DNA of 48,195 nt from an archaeon (GCA_023259115.1 JAHFQW010000012.1:1-48195); one strand, 5' to 3'; positions 1-9,595 are shown, counted from the stretch's first letter. The notes: generated from the letters alone by a model not told the origin. Made by a program: numbers and translations.

Positions 1-120
1 GGCTTGCACAATGTCGCATTTAACTTCGGCTCAAAACTCCTCAAACAAGGCCAACAATCCTGGCAGATATATCAAGATTTAATTACTAATATTCTCTCTA
101 TAAATTCTGTCTCAACTTAA
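1..120 (+). CDS. C-terminal end of an unknown protein (partial)
   Basis: Frame 1 is open from the window edge for 39 codons and stops with TAA at 118-120. The visible tail ends in QDLITNILSINSVST. It is too short to assign to a family. It lies about 110 bases upstream of the lipoprotein gene on the same strand, and that gene appears to have its own promoter, so the two need not be one operon. Confidence 0.5.
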   Translation, partial: GLHNVAFNFGSKLLKQGQQSWQIYQDLITNILSINSVST

Positions 121-228
121 ATCTGTGCATTCTTTTTCTTTCACCTCGCCTCATTTTCAAAAAAGAGACTTAACTTAATACGTACCAAAAAAGAAAGCTT
201 TTTAAGTACTAAAACACTCCCTCCTCAC

Positions 229-1128
229 ATGAAAAAAAGTATTGTGATAGTGTTGCTCATGCTCAGTGTACTATTCATTCTCAGCTGTAACACCCCCAAA
301 ATTACCTCCCCTCCCGTATCAGAACCGGTTTCCCCATCCCCTTCACAAACACCCTCTCCCCTCCCTCCCGCGGAAATAAAAGTAACTGAATCCCCTGTGC
401 CATCAGCTCAACCAACACCTCCTCCCGCCACATCTAAACCAACTTCTCAGCCTATCACTAAACCTGCCATCCTCCCTCCCGTTCTCGCACCAGAAAAAAG
501 AACCACTCCTCCTATAACTCTTCCGACCCCAATCATTTCATCTCAAGAAACATTTGACGGCACAGTCATAGACAATTCAAAATATAAAACCCAACTCACC
601 GGTTCAGCCTTCCTCAATCAAGACAATAAAATAAGTATGTCTGGCAATAGCACAAACGGCATCGCCTGGGCTTCACTTTATACTCTCCAAAAATATAACC
701 AAAACACCGATTACAATCTCTCGGTTTACGTCAACCTAACCGGCCCTACCACGATTGGCACCGCCAACGCCGTTGTCGGTTTAGAAACACTTCCCACTTT
801 AATCTCAGGAAAAAATTCCGAACAAGGCTACTGCGAGCTTAGTATTGGTCAATATGACAAAACCCTACGCATGTCGCGCTCCGTTGGTCATCTCATTCAA
901 GACGCCTCCCCCAGTGGTATTCTCAACATCTATTGGAATAAAAAATTAGGCAAACTCACCTGCACATTTAATGATCTTACCATCACTCAATACCAAATCC
1001 CCCTTAATGGAGAATATTACGCCTCTATTCGCGGCGGCATCAATTATCTCTCCAGTGGCGGACTCGAGAGCGCCGGCCTTGGCAGCTTTCAAGTAACATT
1101 TGATAACTTTTCTGTAAAACAAGAATAG
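229..1128 (+). CDS. Secreted lipoprotein with proline-rich linker
   Basis: The N-terminus is a classical lipoprotein signal: KK, a hydrophobic stretch, then a lipobox ending at Cys20 (LFILSC). Residues about 22-105 are very rich in Pro, Ser and Thr and look like an extended, wall-spanning linker. The C-terminal part (about 108-299) is rich in Gly, Asn and beta-strand patterns and is probably a compact beta-sandwich (concanavalin/LamG-like); this fold is inferred, no motif proves it. A TATA-like stretch (agctttttaag, near 197-207) lies upstream, fitting a leaderless transcript. It is likely anchored outside the cell membrane, perhaps binding a polymer. The function is unknown. Confidence 0.7.
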   Translation: MKKSIVIVLLMLSVLFILSCNTPKITSPPVSEPVSPSPSQTPSPLPPAEIKVTESPVPSAQPTPPPATSKPTSQPITKPAILPPVLAPEKRTTPPITLPTPIISSQETFDGTVIDNSKYKTQLTGSAFLNQDNKISMSGNSTNGIAWASLYTLQKYNQNTDYNLSVYVNLTGPTTIGTANAVVGLETLPTLISGKNSEQGYCELSIGQYDKTLRMSRSVGHLIQDASPSGILNIYWNKKLGKLTCTFNDLTITQYQIPLNGEYYASIRGGINYLSSGGLESAGLGSFQVTFDNFSVKQE

Positions 1129-1205
1129 ACACCTTACCTCATTTTCTTCTAATCCACCATTTTCTTGCCATAAACCTATTAAAACAACCTCAATTATCAA
1201 GCATA

Positions 1206-1799
1206 ATGCTCCTCTCCTCTCTTCTTCAAACAGTTGGCTCACAACAAAAAGCCCAAGAAATCTTACTCATTCTCCACAACCAAAAACCACTCCTCCGTCA
1301 AGGCTATTACGAATCGGAACTACCACCCATTCAAGCATTCTGCTCTCAGCACTCTCTCCATCTCGTCAAATCAACATTCAAAGTCCTCTTAGACGACCCA
1401 AATCACTTCACCAACAAAGGCATCAGAATCCCATCCACTGACCCTCGTTCTGGCATGTATTTCATCTACATCGCCAAAGACGAAAAAACCGCCTATCTCG
1501 CCTCCTATCACGAACTCACAAATAACCATCATGACCTAGGATTACTCTTAGGGTATCCTCCTTGTTGTATTGATTTTTTTAGTAATCATTTTAATGAACA
1601 ACACACAAATCTCGAACACCCCCCCGCCAATCCCTGGACCAATCTCACCTTGCGCGAAAAAGACATCTGCCTGCTCTCCCACTTTCCTTGTTCATCTGAT
1701 TGTGAGCAGAGTATTCTTCTCGCACAGAAATATTATGCCACTCTAGAACAAGTTGATCCGACATACGCCAAAGAAATCATCACTCATTTAAACATCTAA
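1206..1799 (+). CDS. DUF483 family protein
   Basis: The 197-residue protein carries the hallmark LGYPPCCIDFF near residue 115 and a later HFPCSSDCEQSILLA segment near 160. This Cys-Cys plus CSSxC arrangement is what I know from the archaeal DUF483 family. The cysteines could bind a metal or an Fe-S cluster, but no activity has been shown for the family as far as I know. The length is normal for a complete member. The 3' end overlaps the convergent end of the 946-residue gene by 12 bases. The start at 1206 follows an A/T-rich stretch without a clear ribosome binding site. Confidence 0.75.
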   Translation: MLLSSLLQTVGSQQKAQEILLILHNQKPLLRQGYYESELPPIQAFCSQHSLHLVKSTFKVLLDDPNHFTNKGIRIPSTDPRSGMYFIYIAKDEKTAYLASYHELTNNHHDLGLLLGYPPCCIDFFSNHFNEQHTNLEHPPANPWTNLTLREKDICLLSHFPCSSDCEQSILLAQKYYATLEQVDPTYAKEIITHLNI

Positions 1800-4628
1800 T
1801 CCCTTCTCTCGCAACTCCTCTAGAGTCCCCGCTCGTTTAAAAATATGTTGAATATTTTCTTTATCATATCCCAACGTAAGTAAATCAAACATCGCTCGTT
1901 GAGCTACTGCAATAATTGACTCGCCAGTTCTCGCCTCAGCATCCACTTCTTCAATAACTCGCCTAACCATCTCTTGATACCGCGCCATTTCACTCGTCAT
2001 TTCTTTTTGTGGAACATCAATTCCCACCAGCTCATCTTCATGAAAATGCGCATACCCTCCCCGGACATAATATTCTCTTTTAATACTCCAATCTACACTC
2101 CAAGAAATATCTTTTTTGTCTTGATATCGTACCACATACGAATTCTTATCTATTATCTCAACCAATGTCACCTCTGACCCCAGAGGAATATTTCGTATGC
2201 GGTCATTGAAATAATCTGTTGAATAATCACTTTTAATATTTTCCCGCACTCTCAACTTCATCCCTTTCACCAGTTGAGGCTCAGCAAATAATCGTTCCAC
2301 CGCAACCATATCTGCCGCATTCGCATGAATAGTTCCAATCGGTTTATTTCTCAAAAGAGAGACATGATAACTACCCCTGTTACACAATTCATCTACCTTC
2401 ACAATAGTTCCGGGGGTATATCTTTCTACCTCTTGCGTAAGCATCGCCACGATTCCCCCCTCAATTTTCCTATCTACAACCTTATACGCTTTTCTGATAC
2501 TATTTTCAATATCTCTTATCCACTCCTCATATTTCTTCTTAGAATTAACACCCAAAGCATCCAACACAATTCCTTCTCTCTCTTTCACTCGCTTTGCAAT
2601 GATATTTACTCTGCTCTGATAATCTTTTCTAATCCTACAAATCGTTAACTTCTCAACAATATCTTCACCCAAATACGTTACATCTCTCAGAACATCTTCA
2701 TGATGCTCTCTCACCACATACGAAATAACTTCCTCCATCACTCCCGCATTTCGTAATTGCGTAACAAACGTTTGCACCACTGCTCGTTCTTGTTCCTCTC
2801 TTACTCTGCCAATCATCTCCGCTTCTCGTACAACTTCCTCAATACCTAGCGTTAATTGGTGTATTCTTCTCCGTCTCTCTTGTTCTAATGCTTTTCCTCT
2901 CATCACTCTAAATGTATCAGGTCTTTTCACAAACTCTAATTCATCAGGCCCATACTCTTTCACCATAGTCTTAGAAAAACGCACCAGATAAGGTCGTTCA
3001 TCTGATTTAATATGTTCAATCACCACTCCTTCTCCTCCTCTCACTAACTTTGAAAACCTACTCCCCTTCTTCAATCTCACTTTACTTCCCACATCATATA
3101 CCAATTCACCTCTCTCCATTGCCTCTGCTAATGGATCAAACACTTTTTCTTCCTTGCTCATCTGAAATACTCCCTCTACATACTGTTTTTCAATTTCCCA
3201 TGTTACAGGTAATTGTTTATCATAATTCCCAGATAAATAATGAAATTCAATATGCCAATATGTTCCAATATCATTTCGCACATATCCCCAACTACCCTCT
3301 GTACTGTAATTATAATGAGACCCATCGATAATCTCTACTTTATCACCCACTTTGATCTCTCTACTCTTATTTATCCCTGGAATAAGTGTCGGTCGTATCA
3401 ATTTCATCTCTAAATCATCCAAGCGTTCCAGAATAGAATACATTTTTCCTTTCTCCATAAAATTTAATTTTTTTCCTTCTAATCTACCTCTACTTCCCAG
3501 AGGCAATCTCTCTAGTGTAACCCCGCATTTATACTCTCGTCCTTCTTTCCCCAACGCCTGAATCGTGATAACCTCATCACCTAACTTAAACTCTCTAAGT
3601 ATATTCACGGCCTCCCAGCCATTCAACACTCGTTCTAATAAACTACTTGTAAATGTGTCATACTCTTTTTGCGAATCCATTCTTGTAGGAAGATCTATAA
3701 TAATCCCTCTCTTTTCTCTCAATTTCTTGCCAATTTCTCTCACCTGCTTCATATAAACATCTGTATTCGTTCCCAATTCTTCTAATACTTTTTTAAAATT
3801 CTGCCGTTGCTCTGCACGTAACTCTCTGGCAGTCATATAGTGCAACACTTCTAATGTCACTCTATCCTCTGGCGTATCTTTCTCAACTAGTAAACTATAA
3901 AGCATCACTTCGTCTGCTCCTCTATCTTTCCTCTTTTTATAATCAAACACTCTCTGTTGCGTCTCTCTATCCTTATTTGTCTCTATAACTGTTGTAAGAG
4001 CGAGTAATTCTTGTATCTCTTCTTTAGTTTGCAGAGTTGGGATATATCTACTTGCAATCTTCAACTCATCTGCAATTAATCCCGCCACCATCAACTCCTC
4101 AGGTTCAAAAGTCAAAAAATGCAAGAACGATTCTTGATACAATAACCCTCCTACTTCTTGCTTCTCTTTGGTCATATCAAATTTTTTTTTGGATTGTGGT
4201 AAGACATCGTTCAAGAATCTCACCTCTTGCCTAAAAAATGTTCTTGCTTTCTCAACCATTTCTTCTAATCCCTCTTCAGAGTCAAAAGCATAGGGATACT
4301 GCAATCTCTTAAACACATTTTTCAAGATAAAATATTTAATAGTAAATGAATCTTCTAGAAATTCTTGTGCATCAATTTTCTCTCTCTCTGTTACCAGAGA
4401 ATAACTCCACAATAATTTCATAAGATCTTCCCCAGGAAAATCACTCCAATCAATATTTACTCCTGTATGGATAATTGACGCAATATGTTTTATCGCATCA
4501 TAGGGTGGTTTGACAATCTCTATCTCTTCTGTCTTTCGTTCTTCTTCTTCCGCTGTATCTAATAATGCTAATAAATCTATTTCTGATTCTAAGTCCAATT
4601 TATCTTTTTCATCATGTGCCATATTCAA
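1788..4628 (-). CDS. Large protein with SH3-like repeats, last gene of the ubiquitin-like operon
   Basis: I do not recognise this 946-residue protein as a whole. It is mostly charged and helical, with several short beta-rich modules that look like SH3/Mib-Herc2-type barrels: about residues 348-415, 426-485 (VGDKVEII ... EGSWGYVRND ... WHIEF), 512-568 and 755-855 (a second block with MKLRVREN ... VVRYQ). Helical segments around 590-640 and 875-925 resemble each other (IEEV ... EAE/EAR ... L ... G), so the protein may be two rounds of helix bundle plus barrels. No transmembrane segment or catalytic motif is visible. Position suggests a role as scaffold, substrate adaptor or E3-like factor for the E1/E2/JAMM genes upstream; this is inference. 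Hairpin element B1 separates it from the E1 gene. Met1 and Met3 are both possible starts. Confidence 0.7.
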   Translation of the reverse strand: MNMAHDEKDKLDLESEIDLLALLDTAEEEERKTEEIEIVKPPYDAIKHIASIIHTGVNIDWSDFPGEDLMKLLWSYSLVTEREKIDAQEFLEDSFTIKYFILKNVFKRLQYPYAFDSEEGLEEMVEKARTFFRQEVRFLNDVLPQSKKKFDMTKEKQEVGGLLYQESFLHFLTFEPEELMVAGLIADELKIASRYIPTLQTKEEIQELLALTTVIETNKDRETQQRVFDYKKRKDRGADEVMLYSLLVEKDTPEDRVTLEVLHYMTARELRAEQRQNFKKVLEELGTNTDVYMKQVREIGKKLREKRGIIIDLPTRMDSQKEYDTFTSSLLERVLNGWEAVNILREFKLGDEVITIQALGKEGREYKCGVTLERLPLGSRGRLEGKKLNFMEKGKMYSILERLDDLEMKLIRPTLIPGINKSREIKVGDKVEIIDGSHYNYSTEGSWGYVRNDIGTYWHIEFHYLSGNYDKQLPVTWEIEKQYVEGVFQMSKEEKVFDPLAEAMERGELVYDVGSKVRLKKGSRFSKLVRGGEGVVIEHIKSDERPYLVRFSKTMVKEYGPDELEFVKRPDTFRVMRGKALEQERRRRIHQLTLGIEEVVREAEMIGRVREEQERAVVQTFVTQLRNAGVMEEVISYVVREHHEDVLRDVTYLGEDIVEKLTICRIRKDYQSRVNIIAKRVKEREGIVLDALGVNSKKKYEEWIRDIENSIRKAYKVVDRKIEGGIVAMLTQEVERYTPGTIVKVDELCNRGSYHVSLLRNKPIGTIHANAADMVAVERLFAEPQLVKGMKLRVRENIKSDYSTDYFNDRIRNIPLGSEVTLVEIIDKNSYVVRYQDKKDISWSVDWSIKREYYVRGGYAHFHEDELVGIDVPQKEMTSEMARYQEMVRRVIEEVDAEARTGESIIAVAQRAMFDLLTLGYDKENIQHIFKRAGTLEELREKGLDV

Positions 4629-4633
4629 TATAT

Positions 4634-4813
4634 TATAGAGGAATTTGAATAAACCCTCTATTCATCAATATAATAGACCGCAGTTTATTTACAAGAAATA
4701 CGAAAACTATCGTATTTCTGTACAGAAAATAAATCGTTTATTTTCTTGTATTAGATAACTGTGTCAAATATTATATATTCTACACCGTTATCTATATTCA
4801 AAGTCATCCTATA
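4634..4813. repeat. Hairpin element B1 with covarying core
   Basis: Outer ends are TATAGAGGAATTTGAATA on the left and the inverted TATTCAAAGTCATCCTATA on the right. Inside are a TACAAG junction, a hairpin GAAATACGA/TCGTATTTC with loop aaacta, a CTGTACA junction, a hairpin GAAAATAAA/TTTATTTTC with loop tcg, and a CTTGTA junction that can pair with TACAAG. The right end supplies the TAG stop codon of the E1 gene. It lies between the last two genes of the operon, so it may end or process the transcript. Confidence 0.75.
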
Positions 4814-6491
4814 TCTCTAAATTCGGTATTCTCTCCTTATGTACATAACAATCACACACCGATCGCAGTGCTGTAAACCCTAATCGCGAATCCAAATCAG
4901 TCGCATATTTAATCGAGCCATTCAATGGGAGGCCGTATCGCTGCCCATCAAAAAGTGTTCCTAGTTCCAATGCCGCAAGCGCCGCTCCAACTTGATTGGT
5001 CATAATAACCGAAGGATCTGGCTGTGCAATACAACTCTGTCTTCGAATAATCTCCTCTTGCCTGCCTCTCTCATAATAATCACTAAATACATGATTCATA
5101 CACGAACTCTTTCCTGGCACATACACTGCCACTTGCGCCGCATCTGGTGAAGACGCCGCACTAATCAACGCAATATCCCTCTCTGTTGCATACGCACTAA
5201 TCAATGCCCGCGCATATAAATTATCCACTAAATCAAAAATCGCATCATACTTTCCTCTTCCGTAAGTATCAATTGAATATGTTCCCTCTTTTCGTTCAAA
5301 TCTCTCAACCAATGCTCTCGTCTTAGCACTAGGATCCATTCTGTGATGTTTTTGTGCAAGCACTCCTGCTTTCTCTTTTCCCACCGCATCATAAAATAAC
5401 ACTTGGCGGTTCAAATTATGACTCTCAATCGTATCATAATCCAAATAATCAACCTCACCGATCCCCATTGTGCTCAACGCTAGTGTCATAATATTCCCTA
5501 ACGCTCCCGCACCAATTACCAGCACTCTCTTATCAGCATATAATTCTCTCTCCTCTTTTTTCTCACTCGGTATATTTTGTGGTACTATCATCTCCCCCAG
5601 ACGTCGAAAAGAAAATCTCTCTCCCTCTACGCCTCGCTTGTAATATAACGCGCGAGGAAATTCCATTCTTGTTGCATCAGTTAAAATAATCTTTTTGACT
5701 TCTTCCGAAATAACTCCCCCCCACAGCAAAGCTAAGAGCGGATGTTGTTCAAAACCAGAAAAATGGGTCATCAAATGATCTACCTCCATTTTCTCTCCTT
5801 GCCATATCATCATCTTTGCATAATTATTGGAAATTCCTGTTGTAATAAAAGGAATTCTTTCAGATCCATATCTATTCTTGGCAAATTCTAACGCCAGCAT
5901 CTTTGATTTAGGATTATTTGTCGTATCAATTATCACCGAACTCTTCTGCAGAAAATCTTGCGCTAATCTTGTTTCTAAATCTACCGGAATACCAATCACT
6001 CTTGTATTTGGGTTAAGCATTTTAAAGCCTCTTTCATACGCCAGAACTCTCTCTTTCCCTGTAAAGCGCATATCCAATACTCGATCTTCTGTTTTCATCT
6101 TACCCGTTCCAATAATGCGCACTTCTCCAACCCCTAATGCCACCAAGGGCAGCGCCGCATAATATGCGCCATAATCTGCCCCAATAATTGTAACAACGGC
6201 GTTCTCTAATTTTATTTGTCCTTCTTCACCCCAAATTTTCTTTTGGCGGTCATAGCGTACCAACTCATTCATTCCCTCAAGCTCAGTATGTTCTACTTCT
6301 GCATGCCCCCTCTCTCCATCTACATGCTCCATCTCTACAAGATCTATCCCTGCATGCTCTACCTCATCTAGCACCGTTGCTGTCTCTTGTTCTTCTACTA
6401 ATTCCCCTATTTTTTCTTTTCTGGGAGGAGGCATAGGTAAACCTATTTTCAAACCTGCATTTTCCAATTCTCCGATTTCTATATCTCCCAT
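4809..6491 (-). CDS. E1-like activating enzyme with two tandem ThiF domains
   Basis: The protein probably adenylates a ubiquitin-like modifier. The first domain (about 79-275) opens with the E1 motif VRYDRQ.IWGEEGQ, but its nucleotide loop is degenerate (GADYGA, 104-109). The second (about 320-515) looks active: GAGALG 327-332, acidic residues D350/D352, HNLNRQ 358-363, GKEK 371-374, and D423-N424 before R428. Candidate catalytic cysteine C487 lies in SCIAQ, followed by PDPSVIMTNQ. C464, C546 and C548 (CDC) could bind zinc. An inactive domain followed by an active one in a single chain is the layout of eukaryotic E1 enzymes; MoeB/ThiF proteins are normally single-domain homodimers. The first 78 residues form an acidic, Pro-containing tail. 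The gene follows the JAMM gene after 129 bases and has only a weak ribosome binding site. Confidence 0.85.
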   Translation of the reverse strand: MGDIEIGELENAGLKIGLPMPPPRKEKIGELVEEQETATVLDEVEHAGIDLVEMEHVDGERGHAEVEHTELEGMNELVRYDRQKKIWGEEGQIKLENAVVTIIGADYGAYYAALPLVALGVGEVRIIGTGKMKTEDRVLDMRFTGKERVLAYERGFKMLNPNTRVIGIPVDLETRLAQDFLQKSSVIIDTTNNPKSKMLALEFAKNRYGSERIPFITTGISNNYAKMMIWQGEKMEVDHLMTHFSGFEQHPLLALLWGGVISEEVKKIILTDATRMEFPRALYYKRGVEGERFSFRRLGEMIVPQNIPSEKKEERELYADKRVLVIGAGALGNIMTLALSTMGIGEVDYLDYDTIESHNLNRQVLFYDAVGKEKAGVLAQKHHRMDPSAKTRALVERFERKEGTYSIDTYGRGKYDAIFDLVDNLYARALISAYATERDIALISAASSPDAAQVAVYVPGKSSCMNHVFSDYYERGRQEEIIRRQSCIAQPDPSVIMTNQVGAALAALELGTLFDGQRYGLPLNGSIKYATDLDSRLGFTALRSVCDCYVHKERIPNLEI

Positions 6492-6620
6492 TTTTCAATT
6501 CTCTGAGTTCCAATTCTCTTCTCTTTATTATAATTTCTCTACTCTCACTTGTTTCTTCACAATCTTAATCCCTCCTGATTTTATTTTTTCGTATTCATAT
6601 TTACTCCTAATCCTATTTCC
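6492..6620 (-). other. Gap between JAMM and E1 genes with a possible micro-ORF
   Basis: This 129-base gap holds a strong GGAGGG ribosome binding site on the minus strand, followed nine bases later by GTG and a ten-codon frame (MKKQVRVEKL) ending in TAATAA. The E1 start has no such site. The small frame may be a remnant, a leader peptide or chance. Confidence 0.3.
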
Positions 6621-8192
6621 TCAGAATTTCGTTCTATCTCTGTGAACCTCATCATATAACTCTGGAATAAATTTTTCCATAGCCTCATTCTGATCATGTG
6701 CTAAAAAATTCCACAGAAAAGATACTTGTATATCCTCTTTATTTCCCTCCAGTGTCTTTCTAATATTCTCTCTCGCTTTTCCCAATATATAATCTTCATT
6801 TCTATCAACTAACGTTGGCACTTCCACCTCTTCTCCATCCGATTCCAGAGGACCTATTTGGTATATTGCTTGTCGTAAACTAATTCCCTGCTGCGATCTC
6901 CCTAATACTCCCAGTAAATCATTCATATATCCTGAGTAAAATACCTCTTGTGAACGATATCTGCTCACATACCCTGCCGCCGCATACACAAAAAGATTTA
7001 CTAATTCTTCTGGTCGTAGACTCGGTTGTTCTTTTTTCACAAATTTATTTGTATGTGACATGAAATAGGAACTATTCGATTTTTGATATTTTTCATATCC
7101 ATCTAACAACGATTGTGAACTAGCCATTTCCCTTCCTGCTTGAAATCCTAACCCATTTGATATGCCCACATCCTCATCTAAATCCCTTTGAAACCATCTC
7201 TTATTTCTCTTGCCATTCCCACTTGGAAATTTCGCCACATATTTGGGTGGAAAAACAATCCTCTCTCGCACTAATTCTTGCATTGCCTGTGTTGTAAACT
7301 CAACATCATCTTCTACATCAACAACTTCCAGTGATATAGTCTGTCGTATAATCGTTTTCTTGCCAATCCCCGTAATGCCTTTCTCCTCTACAATCCCTAT
7401 CTCTGCATAAGGCGTATCTTTTTTTTCATTTACCACAATACTATAGCCAAACCCTCTGATCAGTGGCTCATACGTTTTAAGATCGCACAACTCCACAACT
7501 TCTCGCCACAATCTCTGCACCTCCTCTTCGCTTGCTCTCTTCTTACCAAAACTAAACCCATTTTTTTTCCCAAAGCCATATTGTTCTAATAATTGTTCTA
7601 ATCTTTCTGGATTAGGAATGGTATATTCTAAATACCCATCCACCGTATCTTGACCTGTAATCCTAATCTTTCCCTCTTTCAGCTCCCAGCTAGGTGCACT
7701 CTCCACAATATTAAGAGGTATTCTCTCTCGTTGTTGTGTATTAAGATAGAGGGTATTCAATAACTGCTCAAAATTCTCATTATCTGTTTGAGAATGATTT
7801 GGTTGAAAGTCCGCATGACTATGCAGCCAGCCAATAATATAATAATCTCTGTCTAACTCCTCATTTAATTTTACAACTTCCAAATTTGCTCTTGCATGAT
7901 TCTCACCTGACACTGCCACATAGGCATGACCTGCGTGTGTACCTTTTACCAGCAGTAAATCTCGTACCACATAGCATGGATCATTTTTTTGCGCCAACAG
8001 AAACGAAAACCACTCATTTGCTTTGCCATCAATTGTATGCACCGCTCTACATATCTCATACGCTTTCTCTAACGTATTTCTGGTAATTGGCAATGTTGAA
8101 GGAATAAATACTCTTTCTTGTATTAATTTCTCTTCCCGTTTCATATCCCCTTGTAATAATGCTAATAATTCCTCATCATCTTCGTTCGTCAT
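6621..8192 (-). CDS. JAMM/MPN metalloprotease, predicted deconjugase and precursor protease
   Basis: Residues about 35-195 form a JAB/MPN domain. The zinc motif is complete: E60 in ANEWFSFLL, then H124-x-H126-x7-S134-xx-D137 in WLHSHADFQPNHSQTD. Such enzymes cleave after the C-terminal Gly-Gly of ubiquitin-like proteins, either to mature a precursor or to release it from a target. The remaining about 300 residues are charged and have no motif I recognise; the protein is much longer than a bare MPN domain and so has a specific partner-binding part. Its ATG overlaps the TGA of the E2-like gene (ATGA at 8189-8192), so the two are translationally coupled. The neighbouring small protein has a Gly-Gly followed by six residues, a natural substrate candidate. 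Confidence 0.88.
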   Translation of the reverse strand: MTNEDDEELLALLQGDMKREEKLIQERVFIPSTLPITRNTLEKAYEICRAVHTIDGKANEWFSFLLAQKNDPCYVVRDLLLVKGTHAGHAYVAVSGENHARANLEVVKLNEELDRDYYIIGWLHSHADFQPNHSQTDNENFEQLLNTLYLNTQQRERIPLNIVESAPSWELKEGKIRITGQDTVDGYLEYTIPNPERLEQLLEQYGFGKKNGFSFGKKRASEEEVQRLWREVVELCDLKTYEPLIRGFGYSIVVNEKKDTPYAEIGIVEEKGITGIGKKTIIRQTISLEVVDVEDDVEFTTQAMQELVRERIVFPPKYVAKFPSGNGKRNKRWFQRDLDEDVGISNGLGFQAGREMASSQSLLDGYEKYQKSNSSYFMSHTNKFVKKEQPSLRPEELVNLFVYAAAGYVSRYRSQEVFYSGYMNDLLGVLGRSQQGISLRQAIYQIGPLESDGEEVEVPTLVDRNEDYILGKARENIRKTLEGNKEDIQVSFLWNFLAHDQNEAMEKFIPELYDEVHRDRTKF

Positions 8193-9595
8193 TGCTTTTC
8201 CCCCTGTATCTCTTCTCCCCTCTCCTTACCATCTAAAATCCACTCATTCGTAATTCTATACCCTGCCTCAACTGCCTGTTCACGTGTCAATGTTCCCACT
8301 GTGGTATACGTTTCTTTGAGCGATCGTCCAAAATACATTGCATTCTCATCTCGTGAACCATGTTCATCTAAACTCTTTAAAGTCAACCCGTTGGTAAACG
8401 CATTAATCGCGCTAGATATATGGCGTACAATTCCCTGCGCTGTATTCTCGAAATTTCCCCCACTTAAAATACAAATATGTTCATACCTATTCTTCCAATC
8501 ACGCAGAAAAGGATGCGCCATTTCATCAACAACATATGCTCCTTCATGGTAAACACGTCCATCACTGGCATTTACCCGTACACTCACTCTTGTCGCAGGA
8601 AAAGGATGATATCGTTGTGGTTCTAGTGGATTTTGCATTGCAAATTTGGGCATTTCCCAATAAACATAGAACAATTCACCCTCTCGAATATATCCTAAAT
8701 TTCCATACTCAAAATTCTTTGTATCTGCCAATCTTTCCAACGCTCCTCTTCGTTTCTTCTCATTCGCCGGAATCATCACTCGCTCATCTGTCTCTACATT
8801 CCACTGTGCTAATGCGCTCTGTTTTAACGTATTCAGAAGTAACTGATCATACTTCTCTCCTAAATCACTCGCAGAACAATTATATTCTAATCCATACATT
8901 ATATTTTCAATTGATATGCGTATTTCTCCTTCTTTCTCCTCCTCGTCTATATCCCGTAATCCAAATATCTCTCCTCCCATAACACAAATTGATCCTTGCA
9001 CCAAACGATCCCACAATGTCTTCTCTCCCTGCTCTTTTATAATTCCCTCCGCTCTAATATACGGCTCTTCTCGTATCTCTTGTGTTATACGTTCTAACAC
9101 TTTCTGTCGTAATCGCTCTTTTTCTTGAAATACATTAATCTCCTCAACATCTTCCCCCTCTTTGGAATTTAACTGCAAAACATCCTCAATCACTTCTCTT
9201 CCTGATTTTTTTACCTCTAAATCAACATGAAGTAATTCTCCTAAATCATACGCTGTATCAATCATCAACGGTAACACTTCTAACAATACAAATTCCTGCA
9301 ATCGTAAAATATCTTTTCTACTATCTTTTTGCCTCTCTGATAGAATCTCCGCCTGTAATGCTTCTTGCACATAGTTTTGTGTAAACGTAAACATTTTCCC
9401 TTGATACAACCGTTCTTCTAAATCCTCCATTGCCGCAACCGACATAAACTGGTTCAAATCATATCTTCTTTCTCCCACTTCAACTCTGTTTGACTTCCTA
9501 GAATCATGTTCACTAATGGTATAAATAACCCCTGAATCAATCACAAAAGAAGATAAATTTGCTAAACGTTCAAAAAAATTCGTATGATTTTTCAT
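8189..9595 (-). CDS. E2-like conjugating protein with long N-terminal extension
   Basis: The C-terminal part (about 295-405) follows the E2 (UBC) pattern: strands GYIREGELFYVYWEM, then YHPFPATRVSVRV (compare the E2 YPF.PP.V.F), then HPFLRDWKNRYEHICIL, which matches the E2 HPN...G.ICL core. This makes C375 the predicted catalytic cysteine and H361 the HPN-type histidine. The asparagine of HPN is replaced by Phe, as in several divergent prokaryotic E2 families. A helix rich in Ala and Ile follows. The first about 290 residues are helical and charged and unknown to me. The gene lies between the ubiquitin-like and JAMM genes and overlaps the latter by 4 bases. A GAGGAAT site precedes ATG. The E2 reading is by pattern and needs a structure model. 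Confidence 0.7.
   Translation of the reverse strand: MKNHTNFFERLANLSSFVIDSGVIYTISEHDSRKSNRVEVGERRYDLNQFMSVAAMEDLEERLYQGKMFTFTQNYVQEALQAEILSERQKDSRKDILRLQEFVLLEVLPLMIDTAYDLGELLHVDLEVKKSGREVIEDVLQLNSKEGEDVEEINVFQEKERLRQKVLERITQEIREEPYIRAEGIIKEQGEKTLWDRLVQGSICVMGGEIFGLRDIDEEEKEGEIRISIENIMYGLEYNCSASDLGEKYDQLLLNTLKQSALAQWNVETDERVMIPANEKKRRGALERLADTKNFEYGNLGYIREGELFYVYWEMPKFAMQNPLEPQRYHPFPATRVSVRVNASDGRVYHEGAYVVDEMAHPFLRDWKNRYEHICILSGGNFENTAQGIVRHISSAINAFTNGLTLKSLDEHGSRDENAMYFGRSLKETYTTVGTLTREQAVEAGYRITNEWILDGKERGEEIQGEKQ

Noticed and set aside
946-1242. 98-residue minus-strand frame
   Set aside because: Shadow of the lipoprotein gene; no start signal and no domain.
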